From contig JALHMJ010000002.1 in the NCBI GenBank assembly GCA_022844105.1, positions 1 to 64,000 of the forward strand: a DNA stretch of 64,000 nucleotides, given 5' to 3'. Positions 18,369 through 28,067 of the stretch are shown in pieces. The notes beneath the pieces were generated by a model, which saw only the letters and a program-made list of their open reading frames with translations, was not told where the DNA came from and searched no databases. This DNA is from Hyphomicrobium sp. (lineage in GTDB: Bacteria; Pseudomonadota; Alphaproteobacteria; Rhizobiales; Hyphomicrobiaceae). How positions within the stretch are numbered: the stretch's first letter is position 1; each line of letters begins with the position of its first letter. Both the position numbers and the translations under genes were made by a program.

Positions 18369-19058
18369 TCAGTTCTTGCGAAAGAGAACGTCGAAATATG
18401 ATCCGCCATTGGGATGGGTCGCAAAGCGATCCTTGCGGACAGCCCGAAAACCGAGAGGTGCTAACTGTTCCGTGACCCCCTCAAGCATGGCGCAGCCCGC
18501 ATAGGCTTCGAAATCCGCGCATTCTGTTTTGACAAATCGTGCCTCGGCCAGTATGCGCGGCGCGCCGACGAGAACGAGGTTCTCGCTGCCTTGAGTATCC
18601 ATCACAAGTGCATCCACGCGTCCGAACGCGCTCTTCTCCAGTAGAGTATCCAGTCTCGAAGTCTTCATCTCGATGTTTCCGACGTACGAGATGTCCGGCC
18701 AAACGTCCTTGTGGAGCGCAAGATCGAGAATGGATGATGACGCACCTTGATTGTTTGCGATGTGCAATCGACGCAGTTCGCCATCTCTATCCGTCACGAG
18801 CGCCCTCACAGCATCCTGCTTGCTGAAGGTACTGATGTTCTGCACAAGTAGGTCGTAGACTTCCGGTATCGGCTCGATCCATAGGACGTCGAGGCCATAG
18901 CGCGAGTAGACCTCGCGCTCTTGACCGGTATTGGCGCCGACGTGAACAATGCGATTGCATTGCTTGAGGAATGCGAACGGATCACCTTCGACCAGTCGCT
19001 TAAATCGTCTTATCGTACCTCTGAACTTACCGGCCATATACCTGATTGGTCCTGCCAA
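18369..19058 (-). CDS. FkbM family methyltransferase
   Basis: A 229-aa SAM-dependent O-methyltransferase. [20 protein letters not shown] is motif I and [15 protein letters not shown] contains the acidic residue for the ribose, while [17 protein letters not shown] is the family signature with its acidic residue. The frame opens at a TTG (19058); an ATG seven codons later (19037) is an equally good start. It is ten bases after the preceding methyltransferase. FkbM enzymes methylate hydroxyls of polyketides and sugars; here a glycan sugar is likely. Confidence 0.88.
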   Translation of the reverse strand: MAGPIRYMAGKFRGTIRRFKRLVEGDPFAFLKQCNRIVHVGANTGQEREVYSRYGLDVLWIEPIPEVYDLLVQNISTFSKQDAVRALVTDRDGELRRLHIANNQGASSSILDLALHKDVWPDISYVGNIEMKTSRLDTLLEKSAFGRVDALVMDTQGSENLVLVGAPRILAEARFVKTECADFEAYAGCAMLEGVTEQLAPLGFRAVRKDRFATHPNGGSYFDVLFRKN

Positions 19059-19068
19059 GACCGCATTA

Positions 19069-20025
19069 TCAATCGTAATCGGCTTTGCGCAACACTACGA
19101 CGATGTGGTCCGCGACCTGCTCTGTCGAAGGCAGATTGCTCCACTTGGCCGCGCGAGCAAAGCCGGGAGTTGAACGGACGAGGGCTGCGGTCACTGATCG
19201 AGGCGTGAGAGATAAGCGCTCATAGAGCATCGCTTGAATCTGCTGCTTCACGTGCAGCGGCCAGGTCCGTCGATAGTGCGACAGGATCTGGGCGCTTGCG
19301 ATCTCAAGGCCTAGTATATCGGCCAGCCAGTCAAGATGCCGTCGGCTCAACATCTGCAGGTGTCCGCCGATACGGAAGTACCAGTGCTCGGCCGTCAGCT
19401 CGCGCGGTCGCACGGCATCGGCGAGGCCAGTGACGATGAAGAGACGGCCGCCCGGTTCCAGGCACTTCGACAAGGTACGCAGGGTCTGCGTCGGCTGGAC
19501 GAGGTGCTCGAACACATCGGTGATAATGATTCCGGAGAATAGGCCGGCGCTGCCACTTGTGAGCACCTCTTCTGAAATCATGGCGATGCCTTTGCTACGT
19601 GCCGCAGCCGCGGCGGCTTCGCCGATCTCGACGCCGAAGCGCTGATAGCGCGAGCCCAGAGAGGACAGGATGCGACCCGTGCTGCAGCCGAAGTCCAGCA
19701 CACGCGTGCCCGTGGGCAGGCGACGCAGTTGCGTGAGGAGTGCGCGATCGGTCGGAAAGCCGTAGTCGCCGTCGAAGGGCGTGAACGCGATCGTGCGGTA
19801 GTACGTGTCAAGCCCGGCGGCACTGAGCAGATGAGACTTGTAGAAGAGGCCGCAGGCGCGGCACTCGCGAACCTCGTATGGGGGGTGGGCAAGGCCACCG
19901 GCATCGGTGCAATGAAATGCGCTGGCCCCACGTCCCACCGTCTCGAACTGTTGTTCTGCGCCACAGCCCGGGCAGGCCGCCACGACCTGCGACACCTCCG
20001 ACTTCGCGAATGCCATGTTCATCAT
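19069..20025 (-). CDS. SAM methyltransferase with N-terminal zinc-ribbon-like motif
   Basis: A 318-aa protein. The N-terminal region has CPGCG and, about 40 residues later, CRACG, which would form a four-cysteine metal site as in several sugar C- and O-methyltransferases. The methyltransferase domain begins with VLDFGCSTGRILSSLG near residue 110, and IIITDVFEHLVQP and LEPGGRLFIVTG follow. The ATG overlaps the acyltransferase stop by four bases. This is the fifth methyltransferase in the unit. It could act on a nucleotide sugar or on the growing chain end. Confidence 0.84.
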   Translation of the reverse strand: MMNMAFAKSEVSQVVAACPGCGAEQQFETVGRGASAFHCTDAGGLAHPPYEVRECRACGLFYKSHLLSAAGLDTYYRTIAFTPFDGDYGFPTDRALLTQLRRLPTGTRVLDFGCSTGRILSSLGSRYQRFGVEIGEAAAAAARSKGIAMISEEVLTSGSAGLFSGIIITDVFEHLVQPTQTLRTLSKCLEPGGRLFIVTGLADAVRPRELTAEHWYFRIGGHLQMLSRRHLDWLADILGLEIASAQILSHYRRTWPLHVKQQIQAMLYERLSLTPRSVTAALVRSTPGFARAAKWSNLPSTEQVADHIVVVLRKADYD

Positions 20026-21224
20026 TCCGAAGCAGTCCGAGTTCTCGTGAGGCGGTACCCGAGTTGGATCAGCGGCCTCTCAACCATATGCCACGACAGC
20101 CACGCCAGAGCGACGGTGAGCAGCAGCGCCGAAGCGGTGACCGCAAGATCAACTGTCGTGGCGATGCGAGGCGGCTGCCCCAAAAGGGCGTGGTGCATCA
20201 GTCCCGCGACGGGCTGATGCAAAACGTATATGCCGTAGGAAACGGTACCGGCGGCGAGGAGAATCGGCAGTCGGAACATCCGGCGCACTTTGCCATCCGG
20301 CAAAGTGACCAGCAACACGATCAGCAAGGCGCTGGCGACGGCGACGAGCAAGTGGCCCGCGGCATTCATGCCGAACGATCCGATGCCTTGGCCCTTTGCG
20401 CAAAGCGCGATCACTGCAACGAAACTGGCGGCGATCGAAGCCCCAAGGAGCACGGGATGGTCGGTCACCCGCCGCGCGAAGCCACCCTCGGCGACAATGC
20501 TGGCGGCCATCACTCCCAAGAGAACGGAATCCATTCTTGAATACGGAAGGAGGAACCCGGCAAATCCGCCGCCTTCGGATGCGAGCGTGTGCCACACTCG
20601 CGCCACCACGGACACCGACACCAGCACTGACGCAGCGGCTAGAAACTTCCGCGGATCGACAGCCGTCACAAGCGCCGCCAATAACAGATAAAATTGCAGC
20701 TCGAGCGCCAATGACCATGTGATTCCAAGCCAATTAGCGCCGTGCTCGCCGCTGGATGCCATCGTGAAGTTCTGGACCATCGCTACATAGGTCCAGACCG
20801 GCATGGCATCGTTAATGAGCCAATCAAGGCCACCGCCGGCGTTCGCCCCGACGTTGGCTCTGAGCGCCAGATAGCCGGCCAGAGATGCGGCGTAGAGCGG
20901 CACGATGCGGAACAACCGCCTGATTAAGATTGGGAGCGCTCCGCGTCCCAAGGAGCGGTTTCGCATCAGCATGCCCCCGACGAGGAAACCCGAAAGCACG
21001 AAAAAGATGTCAACTCCAGTCCATGTAAACCCAATCAAACGCAGCGCGTAGGCTCCCGCAGTGCCCGCCTCAACCTGAACCTTTCCGGCGATATAATGCC
21101 ACACCAGCACTAGAATGATGGCGAGCCCCCACAAACCATCGAGTTCGTGCAGACGCGCAGGATCGTGTCCTGTCGATCTTGCAGCGGGCAGGATGCTGAA
21201 TGGCAACGCGGCCTTGGCAATCAC
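20022..21224 (-). CDS. Acyltransferase family 3 membrane protein (OafA/YrhL-like)
   Basis: A 400-aa inner-membrane protein with about ten hydrophobic segments. HELDGLWGLAIILVLVWHY at residues 27-45 matches the family's first helix, and GVDIFFVLSGFLVGGMLM and RRLFRIVPLY match the following blocks. These proteins carry acetyl or other acyl groups across the membrane to O-antigen and exopolysaccharide sugars. The arginine normally found in the LDGLRG motif is a tryptophan here (TGG), while the histidine of the same helix is kept. That could alter or abolish activity. It overlaps both neighbours by four bases, so it is expressed with the ABC exporter. Confidence 0.88.
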   Translation of the reverse strand: MIAKAALPFSILPAARSTGHDPARLHELDGLWGLAIILVLVWHYIAGKVQVEAGTAGAYALRLIGFTWTGVDIFFVLSGFLVGGMLMRNRSLGRGALPILIRRLFRIVPLYAASLAGYLALRANVGANAGGGLDWLINDAMPVWTYVAMVQNFTMASSGEHGANWLGITWSLALELQFYLLLAALVTAVDPRKFLAAASVLVSVSVVARVWHTLASEGGGFAGFLLPYSRMDSVLLGVMAASIVAEGGFARRVTDHPVLLGASIAASFVAVIALCAKGQGIGSFGMNAAGHLLVAVASALLIVLLVTLPDGKVRRMFRLPILLAAGTVSYGIYVLHQPVAGLMHHALLGQPPRIATTVDLAVTASALLLTVALAWLSWHMVERPLIQLGYRLTRTRTASE

Positions 21225-22537
21225 TTCCCCGCCTCAAGCGTTGCGCCGATCCGCACGACGCGCGTCGCACGAGCGAACGGAAGGGAGAAACTGCCGTATC
21301 CAAAGCCTTGGCTGAAATTCCAGGGCAGGCCGGAAGGGTTGGAGTACAGCACCTCGAAGGAGACGGCGTCGTCGACGTAATGGTCCCAGCTCTGATTGAT
21401 GATCGACGTCGAAATGTCGAGCGTGTATTGGCCGGCGGCCAAATTCAGAGGGGCAAAGCCCATCGAAAGGCGGTAGGACCCTGCCACAGCGGGAAGCGTC
21501 TGCCCCTCGAAATGGCTGAGCGAACCAAGTGCGATTTTTGCCTTGTTCTGATCGACGAGGAGAAGATCACAAGATAGCCCCCTCGTTCCGTCAGTCTCGA
21601 ACTCCACCTCGAGTTGGAATGGCATTCCGGGCATGATTTGCCCTGTCGGCTGTCCGTTGGCGTCGAGCAAGCGCGCCTCTCGGATGCCCGTGTGCCGGCC
21701 GCTGCCCCAGGCGCCGGTCTCTCGCACAGCGCCGCCATCGGCCGGCAACTGAACATAGTTCTTGATTGCCTCCGCGGTTGATCCAACGAAGGCGAGACCG
21801 CCCTTTTTGAGCACGATGGCAGAGCGCGTCAGGCTGGAGATTGCCGCCATGTTGTGGCTGACGAACAAAACTGTACGGCCATGCACCGCCACTTCCTTCA
21901 TTTTGCCGAGGCACTTGTTCTGAAACTCGGCGTCGCCGACGGCAAGAACTTCGTCGACGACGAGAATCTCGGGCTCGAGGTGTGCCGCAACTGCGAAGGC
22001 GAGGCGCACGTACATTCCCGAAGAGTAGCGCTTAACAGGGGTATCGAGAAACCTCTCGACCTCTGCGAAGGCGACGATCTCGTCGAACTTGTTCTTGATC
22101 TCGGCGCGAGTCATGCCGAGGATCGCGCCGTTCAGGTAGATGTTTTCGCGGCCCGTCAGTTCAGGATGAAAACCGGTACCGACCTCGAGGAGGCTCGCCA
22201 CGCGCCCCCTAATCTCGACGCGTCCGGTGGTCGGCTCGGTAATGCGCGACAGTATCTTGAGCAGAGTCGACTTGCCCGCACCGTTCCGTCCGATTATACC
22301 AACGACCTCTCCGCGCTTGATCTCGAAGTTGACATCCTTTAGCGCCCAGAATTCCTCCACTTCATCGCCGACGATGAATTGGCGCCCGGTGAGAATATCG
22401 CGCGTGGAACTAACGAGGCCCTTGACCTGCCGCCCGACAACGTCGCGAAGGGCCGTATAGCGCTCCCGGCCCGCTGCCTGATGGCCGATCAAGTACTTTT
22501 TGCCGAGGTTCTCGGCGCGAATGACAACGTCGCTCAA
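21221..22537 (-). CDS. wzt: ABC exporter ATPase with C-terminal glycan-binding domain
   Basis: A 438-aa protein made of an ABC ATPase (residues about 1-265) and a beta-rich C-terminal domain (about 285-438). Walker A is GRNGAGKSTLLKIL, the signature is YSSGMYVRLAFAVAAH and Walker B is LVVDEVLAVGDAEF. The long N-terminus before the ATPase fold (KYLIGHQAAGRERYTALRD) is typical of Wzt/TagH-type glycan exporters. In O9a-type Wzt the C-terminal domain recognises the end group of the finished chain. A methyl or similar cap put on by one of the methyltransferases here would be a natural ligand, but that is inference. It partners the permease at 22542-23447. Confidence 0.93.
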   Translation of the reverse strand: MSDVVIRAENLGKKYLIGHQAAGRERYTALRDVVGRQVKGLVSSTRDILTGRQFIVGDEVEEFWALKDVNFEIKRGEVVGIIGRNGAGKSTLLKILSRITEPTTGRVEIRGRVASLLEVGTGFHPELTGRENIYLNGAILGMTRAEIKNKFDEIVAFAEVERFLDTPVKRYSSGMYVRLAFAVAAHLEPEILVVDEVLAVGDAEFQNKCLGKMKEVAVHGRTVLFVSHNMAAISSLTRSAIVLKKGGLAFVGSTAEAIKNYVQLPADGGAVRETGAWGSGRHTGIREARLLDANGQPTGQIMPGMPFQLEVEFETDGTRGLSCDLLLVDQNKAKIALGSLSHFEGQTLPAVAGSYRLSMGFAPLNLAAGQYTLDISTSIINQSWDHYVDDAVSFEVLYSNPSGLPWNFSQGFGYGSFSLPFARATRVVRIGATLEAGK

Positions 22538-22541
22538 GGGC

Positions 22542-23447
22542 TCACACCATGTCCGCGAACGTGCGCTCGGTGGAGCGGAAATAGCGGATGCCGTACCAGA
22601 GGAAGAAGGCGACGACGCCGAGGCTCAAAGCAAAGCCAGGCCAATAGATCTGGCTTTGACCGCCAAGCAGACACCAGCGAAAGCCGTCGATGACGCCGAC
22701 GACCGGGTTAAGACTATAAAGTAGCCGCCACTTCTCCGGCACGACTGCACTGGAAAACCCGACCGGCGAGACGTAGAGCCCAAACTGAACGATGAACGGA
22801 ATAATATAGCGGAAGTCGCGGTACTTTACGTTGAGCGCCGTGATCCACAGTGCGGGCCCGAGGCTCGCCAGCACGGCGAGCAAAACGAAGACCGGAAGGA
22901 AGATGATGTGCCAGTTGGGCACAAAGCCGAACCAGGCCATGAGAAGAGCAAGCATCACAAAATTGATTGCAAAGTCGATGAGTGCCACGACAGCAGTGGC
23001 GGCCGGGACGATAAGACGTGGAAAATACACTTTGGAAATCAGATTGGCGTTTCCGACCATACTGTTCGAGGCCTCGGACAGCACGCTCGAGAACAAGAAC
23101 CAGGGCAGCATGCCGGCGAAGACGAGCATGGGATAAGGCGCGGCACCATCTGAAGGCAGCTTGGCAATGTGGCCAAAAATGACTGTAAACACGACCATCG
23201 TGAGAAATGGGCGGATCAGCGCCCAGGCGACGCCAACGACCGTCTGTTTATAGCGTACAGCAACGTCGCGCCAAGCAAGGATCGCGAACAATTCGCGGTA
23301 GTGCCAGAGGTCATGCCAGTAATCGCTCTGCGCTCGCTCTGGCTCTAGGATTGTGATGCGCTCGCAGGTGCCGTGCACCTGGGCGGTACCGCCCTCCGAG
23401 CCGGTCAGGGGCCGCTTATCCGTTCCTGTCGCCTCGACGTCAGCCAA
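22542..23447 (-). CDS. wzm: ABC exporter permease for lipid-linked glycan
   Basis: A 301-aa ABC-2 type permease with six hydrophobic segments after a 60-residue cytoplasmic head. WRDVAVRYKQTVVGVAWALI and the PYPMLVFAGMLPWFLFSS segment are typical of Wzm/KpsM/TagG permeases. It moves the undecaprenyl-linked glycan across the inner membrane with Wzt. The longest frame begins with TTG at 23447; no ATG is available, and GTG at codon 25 is the next possible start. A six-codon ATG frame (MSSEIG, 23460 to 23440) overlaps this TTG in another frame. It is the first gene of the unit, so the main promoter should lie within 23448-23721. Confidence 0.92.
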   Translation of the reverse strand: MADVEATGTDKRPLTGSEGGTAQVHGTCERITILEPERAQSDYWHDLWHYRELFAILAWRDVAVRYKQTVVGVAWALIRPFLTMVVFTVIFGHIAKLPSDGAAPYPMLVFAGMLPWFLFSSVLSEASNSMVGNANLISKVYFPRLIVPAATAVVALIDFAINFVMLALLMAWFGFVPNWHIIFLPVFVLLAVLASLGPALWITALNVKYRDFRYIIPFIVQFGLYVSPVGFSSAVVPEKWRLLYSLNPVVGVIDGFRWCLLGGQSQIYWPGFALSLGVVAFFLWYGIRYFRSTERTFADMV

Positions 23448-23472
23448 TTTCAGAACTCATAAGCTAGATGCA

Positions 23473-23487
23473 ACGCTCTTGGAGCGT
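23473..23487. promoter_or_regulatory. Hairpin upstream of wzm
   Basis: ACGCTC-TTG-GAGCGT is a perfect six-base inverted repeat with a three-base loop, 26 bases before the TTG start of wzm. It could be part of the mRNA leader or an operator. It has no T-run, so it is not a plain terminator. Confidence 0.3.
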
Positions 23488-23594
23488 GCGATGTCAGCGG
23501 ACTGATCGGAATGATGTAAGGTCCAGGCGGCCACCGATGCCTGATAGCACCGCCTATCTTTGTGACATCGTGCCTTCATGTCTGGGAGCAAGGC

Positions 23595-23612
23595 TAACGG
23601 CTCGGGCCGTTA
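23595..23612. promoter_or_regulatory. Perfect inverted repeat between RTX gene and wzm
   Basis: TAACGGC-TCGG-GCCGTTA is a perfect seven-base stem with a four-base loop, 110 bases past the RTX stop codon and 148 bases before wzm. On the minus strand it is followed by AGCCTTGCTCC, not a T-run. It may end the RTX transcript weakly or bind a regulator. Confidence 0.35.
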
Positions 23613-23721
23613 ACTTGACTCGATGCGACACGGAAAGCCGATTTTGCTTTAGCGGGCACAGCGAGAAACAAGTTCGTCGGGATGAACGAGTTATGGTGGC
23701 GCCCCACCTTACCCATACTCA

Positions 23722-26700
23722 TCAGACAATAAAGTCCGTAAGGGTTAGGTTGACTTTGGTTACTCCCAAGAAGACGAGTTGTGATCCGTCGCCCAGGACT
23801 AGGCTCGCACTATTTCCTTGATCCATGATAGCCGCCATCACCGCTGCACCATTAGCGAAGCCCAGTCCTTGAAGGTCGACGTTGTCGATGCCGGATTGGA
23901 AGTCTCTAATCGTGTCCCGGTTGTAGCCCATCCGGAAGACGAACGAATCCGATCCGGAGCCGCCCACCAGGGTATCATTTCCTGCACCACCATCGAGGAC
24001 ATCATTGCCGCCGTTGCCGAACAGGCTGTCATTGCCGCCGTTGCCAAGGATCGTGTTGGCGGCCTCGTTGCCCTGGATGGTGTTGGCGAGCGCGTTTCCG
24101 GTGGCGTTGATGGCTGCGGTTCCGCGCAGGACGATGTTTTCGATGCCGTCCTGGTTCAAGCCCGTGGCGTAGAAGGAGACGGTCGCGTTGACGAGATCCG
24201 TGCCGATTTGGCTGGCGCGCTCGATGACAAGATCATCCAGATTGTCGACTTCGTAGGTGTCGTTGCCGGCCCCACCGGTCATCGTGTCGGTCCCGGTTCC
24301 GCCGTTGAGCGTGTCGTTGCCGGCTCCGGTCGTCAGGATGTCGTCCCCACCATAACCGAACAGGCGATCGTTGCCGCCGTTGCCGAGGAGCGTGTTGGCA
24401 GCGTCGTTGCCCTGGATGGTGTTGGCAAGCGCATTGCCGGTGGCGTTGATGGCCGCGGTTCCGCGCAGGATGATGTTCTCGATGCCGTCCTGGTTTGTGC
24501 CCGTGGCATCGAAGGAAACGGTCGCGTTGACGAGGTCCGTGCCAATTTGGCTGGCGCGGTCGATGACGATGTCGCCGGCGTTGTCGACCTCGTAGGTATC
24601 GTTGCCGGCCCCACCGGTCATCGTGTCGGTCCCGGTACCGCCGTTGAGTGTGTCGTTGCCGGCTCCGGTCGTCAGGATGTCGTCCCCGCCATTGCCGAAC
24701 AGGCGATCGTTGCCGCCGTTGCCGAGGAGCGTGTTGGCAGCGTCGTTGCCCCAAATGCCATTATTCAATGCGTTGCCAGTCGCATTGATGGCCGCGGTTC
24801 CGCGCAGGATGATGTTTTCGATGCCGTCCTGGTTTGTGCCTGAGGCATCGAAGGAGGCTGTCGCGTTGACGAGGTCCGTGCCGAGATCGCTCGCACGCTC
24901 AATAACGATGTCGCCGGCGTTGTCGACCTCGTAGGTGTCGTTGCCGGCCCCACCGGTCATCGTGTCGGTCCCGGTTCCGCCGTTGAGTGTGTCGTTGCCG
25001 GCTCCGGTCGTCAGGATGTCGTCCCCGCCATAACCGAACAGGCGATCGTTTCCGCCGTTGCCGAGGAGCGTGTTGGCAGCATCGTTGCCCCAAATGCCAT
25101 TATTCAATGCGTTGCCAGTCGCATTGATGGCCGCGGTTCCGCGCAGGATGATGTTTTCGATGCCGTCCTGGTTTGTGCCCGAGGCATCGAAGGAGGCTGT
25201 CGCGTTGACGAGGTCCGTGCCGGGATCGCTCGCACGCTCAATAACGATGTCGCCAACGTTGTCGACCTCGTAGGTGTCGTTGCCGGCCCCACCGGTCATC
25301 GTGTCGGCCCCATGGTCGCCTACGAGGACGTCGTTTCCATCTCCGCCCGTCAAGCTATCATCGCCAAATCCGCCGAAGATAAGATCGGCGTTGGACGTCC
25401 CAACGACGATCCGCGGAGTTCCGGAGGTGTCGAACACGAATTGATCGGGCGTTAGGGAAAATGCAGATACGCCGGACAGAGTAAGAGTTTGACCGCTGCT
25501 ATCCCAGAGGCCTGATAGGACCGCATCACCTGTCCCGTTCGACCGCAAGAGGTATTGGGCAAGCGCTTCAAAGCTCGCCGGCCCCGTCGGGCCCAGATCG
25601 ATCCTGTCGCCTCCCGCGATCGAGAAGTCCGTAATCACATCGGCCTGAGCGACCGTCGTGTCATACCCGTCGTAGACGAAGACATCCGCGCCCAGACCGC
25701 CCGTCAGAGCGTCGTTCCCCAGTCCGCCAATCAGCGTATCGTTCCCTTCGCCACCGCTCAGGACGTTGGCTGCGCTATTACCAGTAAGCACGTTAGCAAG
25801 CCCATTGCCCGTCGCGTTGATCGCGGCCGTCCCGGTCAATGTGATGTTCTCGATGCCGCTCTGGTTGGCGTCTGTCGCAGAGAAGTTCACGGACGAGAAG
25901 ACGAGGTCCGTTCCAGCGTCAGCGGCGAGATCGATGACCACATCGCCCACGTTGTCGACGGTGTAGGTGTCGCTGCCCGCGCCGCCCGTCATCGTATCGG
26001 CACCCGTGCCGCCATCGATGACGTTATCGCCGGAGTTGCCAGTGATGACGTTCGCCAGCGCATTGCCGGTCGCGTTGATAGCGGCCGTGCCGGTCAGCGT
26101 GATGTTCTCGATGCCGTCCTGGTCGGTACCGGCGGCGGAGAACGTGATGGACGAAAAGACGAGGTCCGTGCCGAGTTCGGTCGCGCGATCGATCACGACA
26201 TCGCCCGCGTCGTCAACGAAGAACGTATCGTTGCCCGCACCGCCCGTCATAGAGTCTGCGCCAGACCCGCCGTCGAGGGTATCGTTGCCGTCGCCACCGT
26301 CCAGCGCGTCCGTGCCGCCATTACCGAACAGCTGATCGTTACCGAAAGCACCGATGAGTGTATTGGCCGCGGAATTGCCGGTGAGAGTATTGTCGAGCGC
26401 ATTACCCGTCGCGTTGACGTTCGACGTGCCAGTCAGCGTGATGTTCTCGATGCCGTCCTGGTTGGTGCCAGCGGCAGAGAAGGTCACGGACGAGAAGACC
26501 AGATCGGTGCCGGGGCTGGAAGCACGGTCGATCACCACATCGCCAACGTCGTCGACATAATAGGTGTCGTTGCCTGTGCCGCCAATCATCGTATCGGCAC
26601 CAGCGCCCCCATCGACGCTATCGTTGCCCGCGCCGCTATCGAGAACGTTATTCGCGCTATTGCCAATGAGAATGTTATCGAGCCCGTTGCCGGTCGCATT

Positions 26701-27615
26701 GATGGTAGCCGCGCCCGTCAGAACGATGTTTTCGATGCCGTCCTGGTTGGTGCCGGCGGCCGAGAACGTGACGGACGAGAACACCAAATCAATGCCGGAG
26801 TTGCTTGCGCGGTCGATCACAATGTCTCCGGCATCATCGACGAAAAAGGTATCGTCGCCAACGCCGCCAGTCATCGTGTCTGCGCCAATGCCGCCGTCCA
26901 GCGTATCGTCGCCCGCGGCACCGCTGAGTATGTCGTTACCGCCCGCGCCGCCAAGGTAGTTGTTCAGCCCGTCACCGGTGATCGTGTCGGCGTCGGTCGA
27001 GCCGATGACGTTCTCAACGTTGCGGAACGTGTCGTAAACGCCGCTGGTCCAGTTGGCGTTGGCCGCGGTGCTCCCGTTGAGCGTCAGAGTGAAGCCGCCG
27101 CCCCAATTCGAGTAGTCGACCGTGTCGATGCCGCCCGCGCCGTCAAAGATCGTATGCTGCGAGCTGACGAGAATAGTGTCGTTGCCGGTCGATCCGTTGA
27201 CCGTGATCAGGTCGGTGCCGCCGCTCCAGGTGTTGAACTGCCACCCGGTCATGTTCAATGTGGTCGCGCCCGCGACCATCGTGATGACGATGTTCTGCAC
27301 GCCGTTCGTGCCGCGCAATTGCAAAGTATCGGACAATAAACCGGCGCCAAACTGATCCGACCGGAAGGTGCCCGTGTTGGCGCCGTTGAAGCGGATGATC
27401 TCGATGTTCTTGATGCCGCTGGTCGCGGTGTTGAGGATCGGCGTGAAGTCGAGCGTCGTATAAAGGCGCAGGGTGTCGGTTCCGGCGCCGCCGTCATACA
27501 GATCGCCCGCTTGGATCTGGTTCTGATTGGTAACGCGGATCTCATCGTTCGAAGCGGTGGTCCCACTCGAGCCGGTAAATTGATCGATGCCTGTGGTCGC
27601 TGTTACGTTTGCCAT
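23722..27615 (-). CDS. RTX calcium-binding repeat protein, complete
   Basis: A 1297-aa secreted-type protein. Residues 1-210 form a non-repeat N-terminal part ([18 protein letters not shown]). Residues about 215-640 hold diverged repeats with GGxGxDTF and [10 protein letters not shown] elements. A serralysin-like end module ([27 protein letters not shown]) sits in the middle, at about 640-735. Four nearly identical 113-aa units follow (from about residue 772), then a second end module ([10 protein letters not shown], final LTDFIV). So the protein looks like two RTX modules joined end to end. There is no N-terminal signal peptide, as expected for type I export via the C-terminus; the HlyD/PrtD genes at 44033-47184 are the likely route. 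Possible roles are biofilm matrix or S-layer-like surface protein; no enzyme domain is seen. Confidence 0.93.
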   Translation of the reverse strand: MANVTATTGIDQFTGSSGTTASNDEIRVTNQNQIQAGDLYDGGAGTDTLRLYTTLDFTPILNTATSGIKNIEIIRFNGANTGTFRSDQFGAGLLSDTLQLRGTNGVQNIVITMVAGATTLNMTGWQFNTWSGGTDLITVNGSTGNDTILVSSQHTIFDGAGGIDTVDYSNWGGGFTLTLNGSTAANANWTSGVYDTFRNVENVIGSTDADTITGDGLNNYLGGAGGNDILSGAAGDDTLDGGIGADTMTGGVGDDTFFVDDAGDIVIDRASNSGIDLVFSSVTFSAAGTNQDGIENIVLTGAATINATGNGLDNILIGNSANNVLDSGAGNDSVDGGAGADTMIGGTGNDTYYVDDVGDVVIDRASSPGTDLVFSSVTFSAAGTNQDGIENITLTGTSNVNATGNALDNTLTGNSAANTLIGAFGNDQLFGNGGTDALDGGDGNDTLDGGSGADSMTGGAGNDTFFVDDAGDVVIDRATELGTDLVFSSITFSAAGTDQDGIENITLTGTAAINATGNALANVITGNSGDNVIDGGTGADTMTGGAGSDTYTVDNVGDVVIDLAADAGTDLVFSSVNFSATDANQSGIENITLTGTAAINATGNGLANVLTGNSAANVLSGGEGNDTLIGGLGNDALTGGLGADVFVYDGYDTTVAQADVITDFSIAGGDRIDLGPTGPASFEALAQYLLRSNGTGDAVLSGLWDSSGQTLTLSGVSAFSLTPDQFVFDTSGTPRIVVGTSNADLIFGGFGDDSLTGGDGNDVLVGDHGADTMTGGAGNDTYEVDNVGDIVIERASDPGTDLVNATASFDASGTNQDGIENIILRGTAAINATGNALNNGIWGNDAANTLLGNGGNDRLFGYGGDDILTTGAGNDTLNGGTGTDTMTGGAGNDTYEVDNAGDIVIERASDLGTDLVNATASFDASGTNQDGIENIILRGTAAINATGNALNNGIWGNDAANTLLGNGGNDRLFGNGGDDILTTGAGNDTLNGGTGTDTMTGGAGNDTYEVDNAGDIVIDRASQIGTDLVNATVSFDATGTNQDGIENIILRGTAAINATGNALANTIQGNDAANTLLGNGGNDRLFGYGGDDILTTGAGNDTLNGGTGTDTMTGGAGNDTYEVDNLDDLVIERASQIGTDLVNATVSFYATGLNQDGIENIVLRGTAAINATGNALANTIQGNEAANTILGNGGNDSLFGNGGNDVLDGGAGNDTLVGGSGSDSFVFRMGYNRDTIRDFQSGIDNVDLQGLGFANGAAVMAAIMDQGNSASLVLGDGSQLVFLGVTKVNLTLTDFIV
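23944..25299 (-). repeat. Four tandem 339-bp coding repeats
   Basis: The unit start (ATGACCGGTGGGGCC on the minus strand) lies at 25299, 24960, 24621 and 24282, an exact spacing of 339 bases. Long stretches are the same as in the plus-strand repeats at 1-1137, so the two arrays form a large inverted repeat about 22 kb apart. Long antisense open frames here are a by-product of the repeat composition. Confidence 0.9.
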
Positions 27616-27628
27616 GGCTAGAACTCAT

Positions 27629-27655
27629 ACCTAAGGGACACCGGCCCCTTAAGGT
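27629..27655. promoter_or_regulatory. Imperfect hairpin in the RTX leader
   Basis: ACCTAAGGG and CCCTTAAGGT face each other around about eight bases, with one bulged base. It ends 14 bases before the RTX start codon and so would lie over the ribosome-binding region of the mRNA. The TATGAGTTCT next to it also precedes wzm (23448-23460), which may be a shared leader element or chance. Confidence 0.3.
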
Positions 27656-28067
27656 CTCGATTGATATGCTCCCTTCTACAGCTATCGAATTAATTCCACG
27701 TGCTCCCGATCCGGACGATACGAACTAAAGGCAATGCGCGCCGTTAATCTTTGGCCGCCCCTTGTCGCGAAAGCGAACCTCCATTGCGAGCGGTTGAACC
27801 GCGCACTTTTGCATCGAAATTTAGCTCAAGCCAATATTTTGACGACCATGTGTGCCAATTTGATTCTTCAAGAAGATCCGTCTTAATGGGCGTTTCTGGG
27901 CCATTCCGTTCGCGCCAATTTCGGGTACGGCGAACCGCCTCGATCAGCAGGACGTGCGTGGTCCCTTCCACTTCACACCATTGATCGTCGCCAACCAATG
28001 GTTAAAGGCGAGCCTTCGAGGCGTCTAAGCCGCCCCACTTTGAAAACGAATTTGTAACTACGTTTTT
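27656..28067. other. Gap without supported gene
   Basis: Two short opposing frames (minus 27744-27998, plus 27751-27984) overlap each other fully. Neither has a recognisable domain or good ribosome-binding site, so I do not call them. The part next to 27656 should contain the RTX promoter. Confidence 0.5.

Noticed and set aside
23818-24843. 341-codon open frame on the plus strand
   Set aside because: Antisense to the RTX repeats; it has the same 113-codon period as the real gene and no independent features.
25555-27339. 594-codon open frame on the plus strand
   Set aside because: It lies fully antisense to the RTX gene. Repeat coding sequence with a strong base bias leaves long antisense frames; the peptide is valine/arginine/aspartate-rich without domain.
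27744-27998. Opposing short frames in the gap
   Set aside because: Both strands are open, neither has a ribosome-binding site or recognisable protein features.
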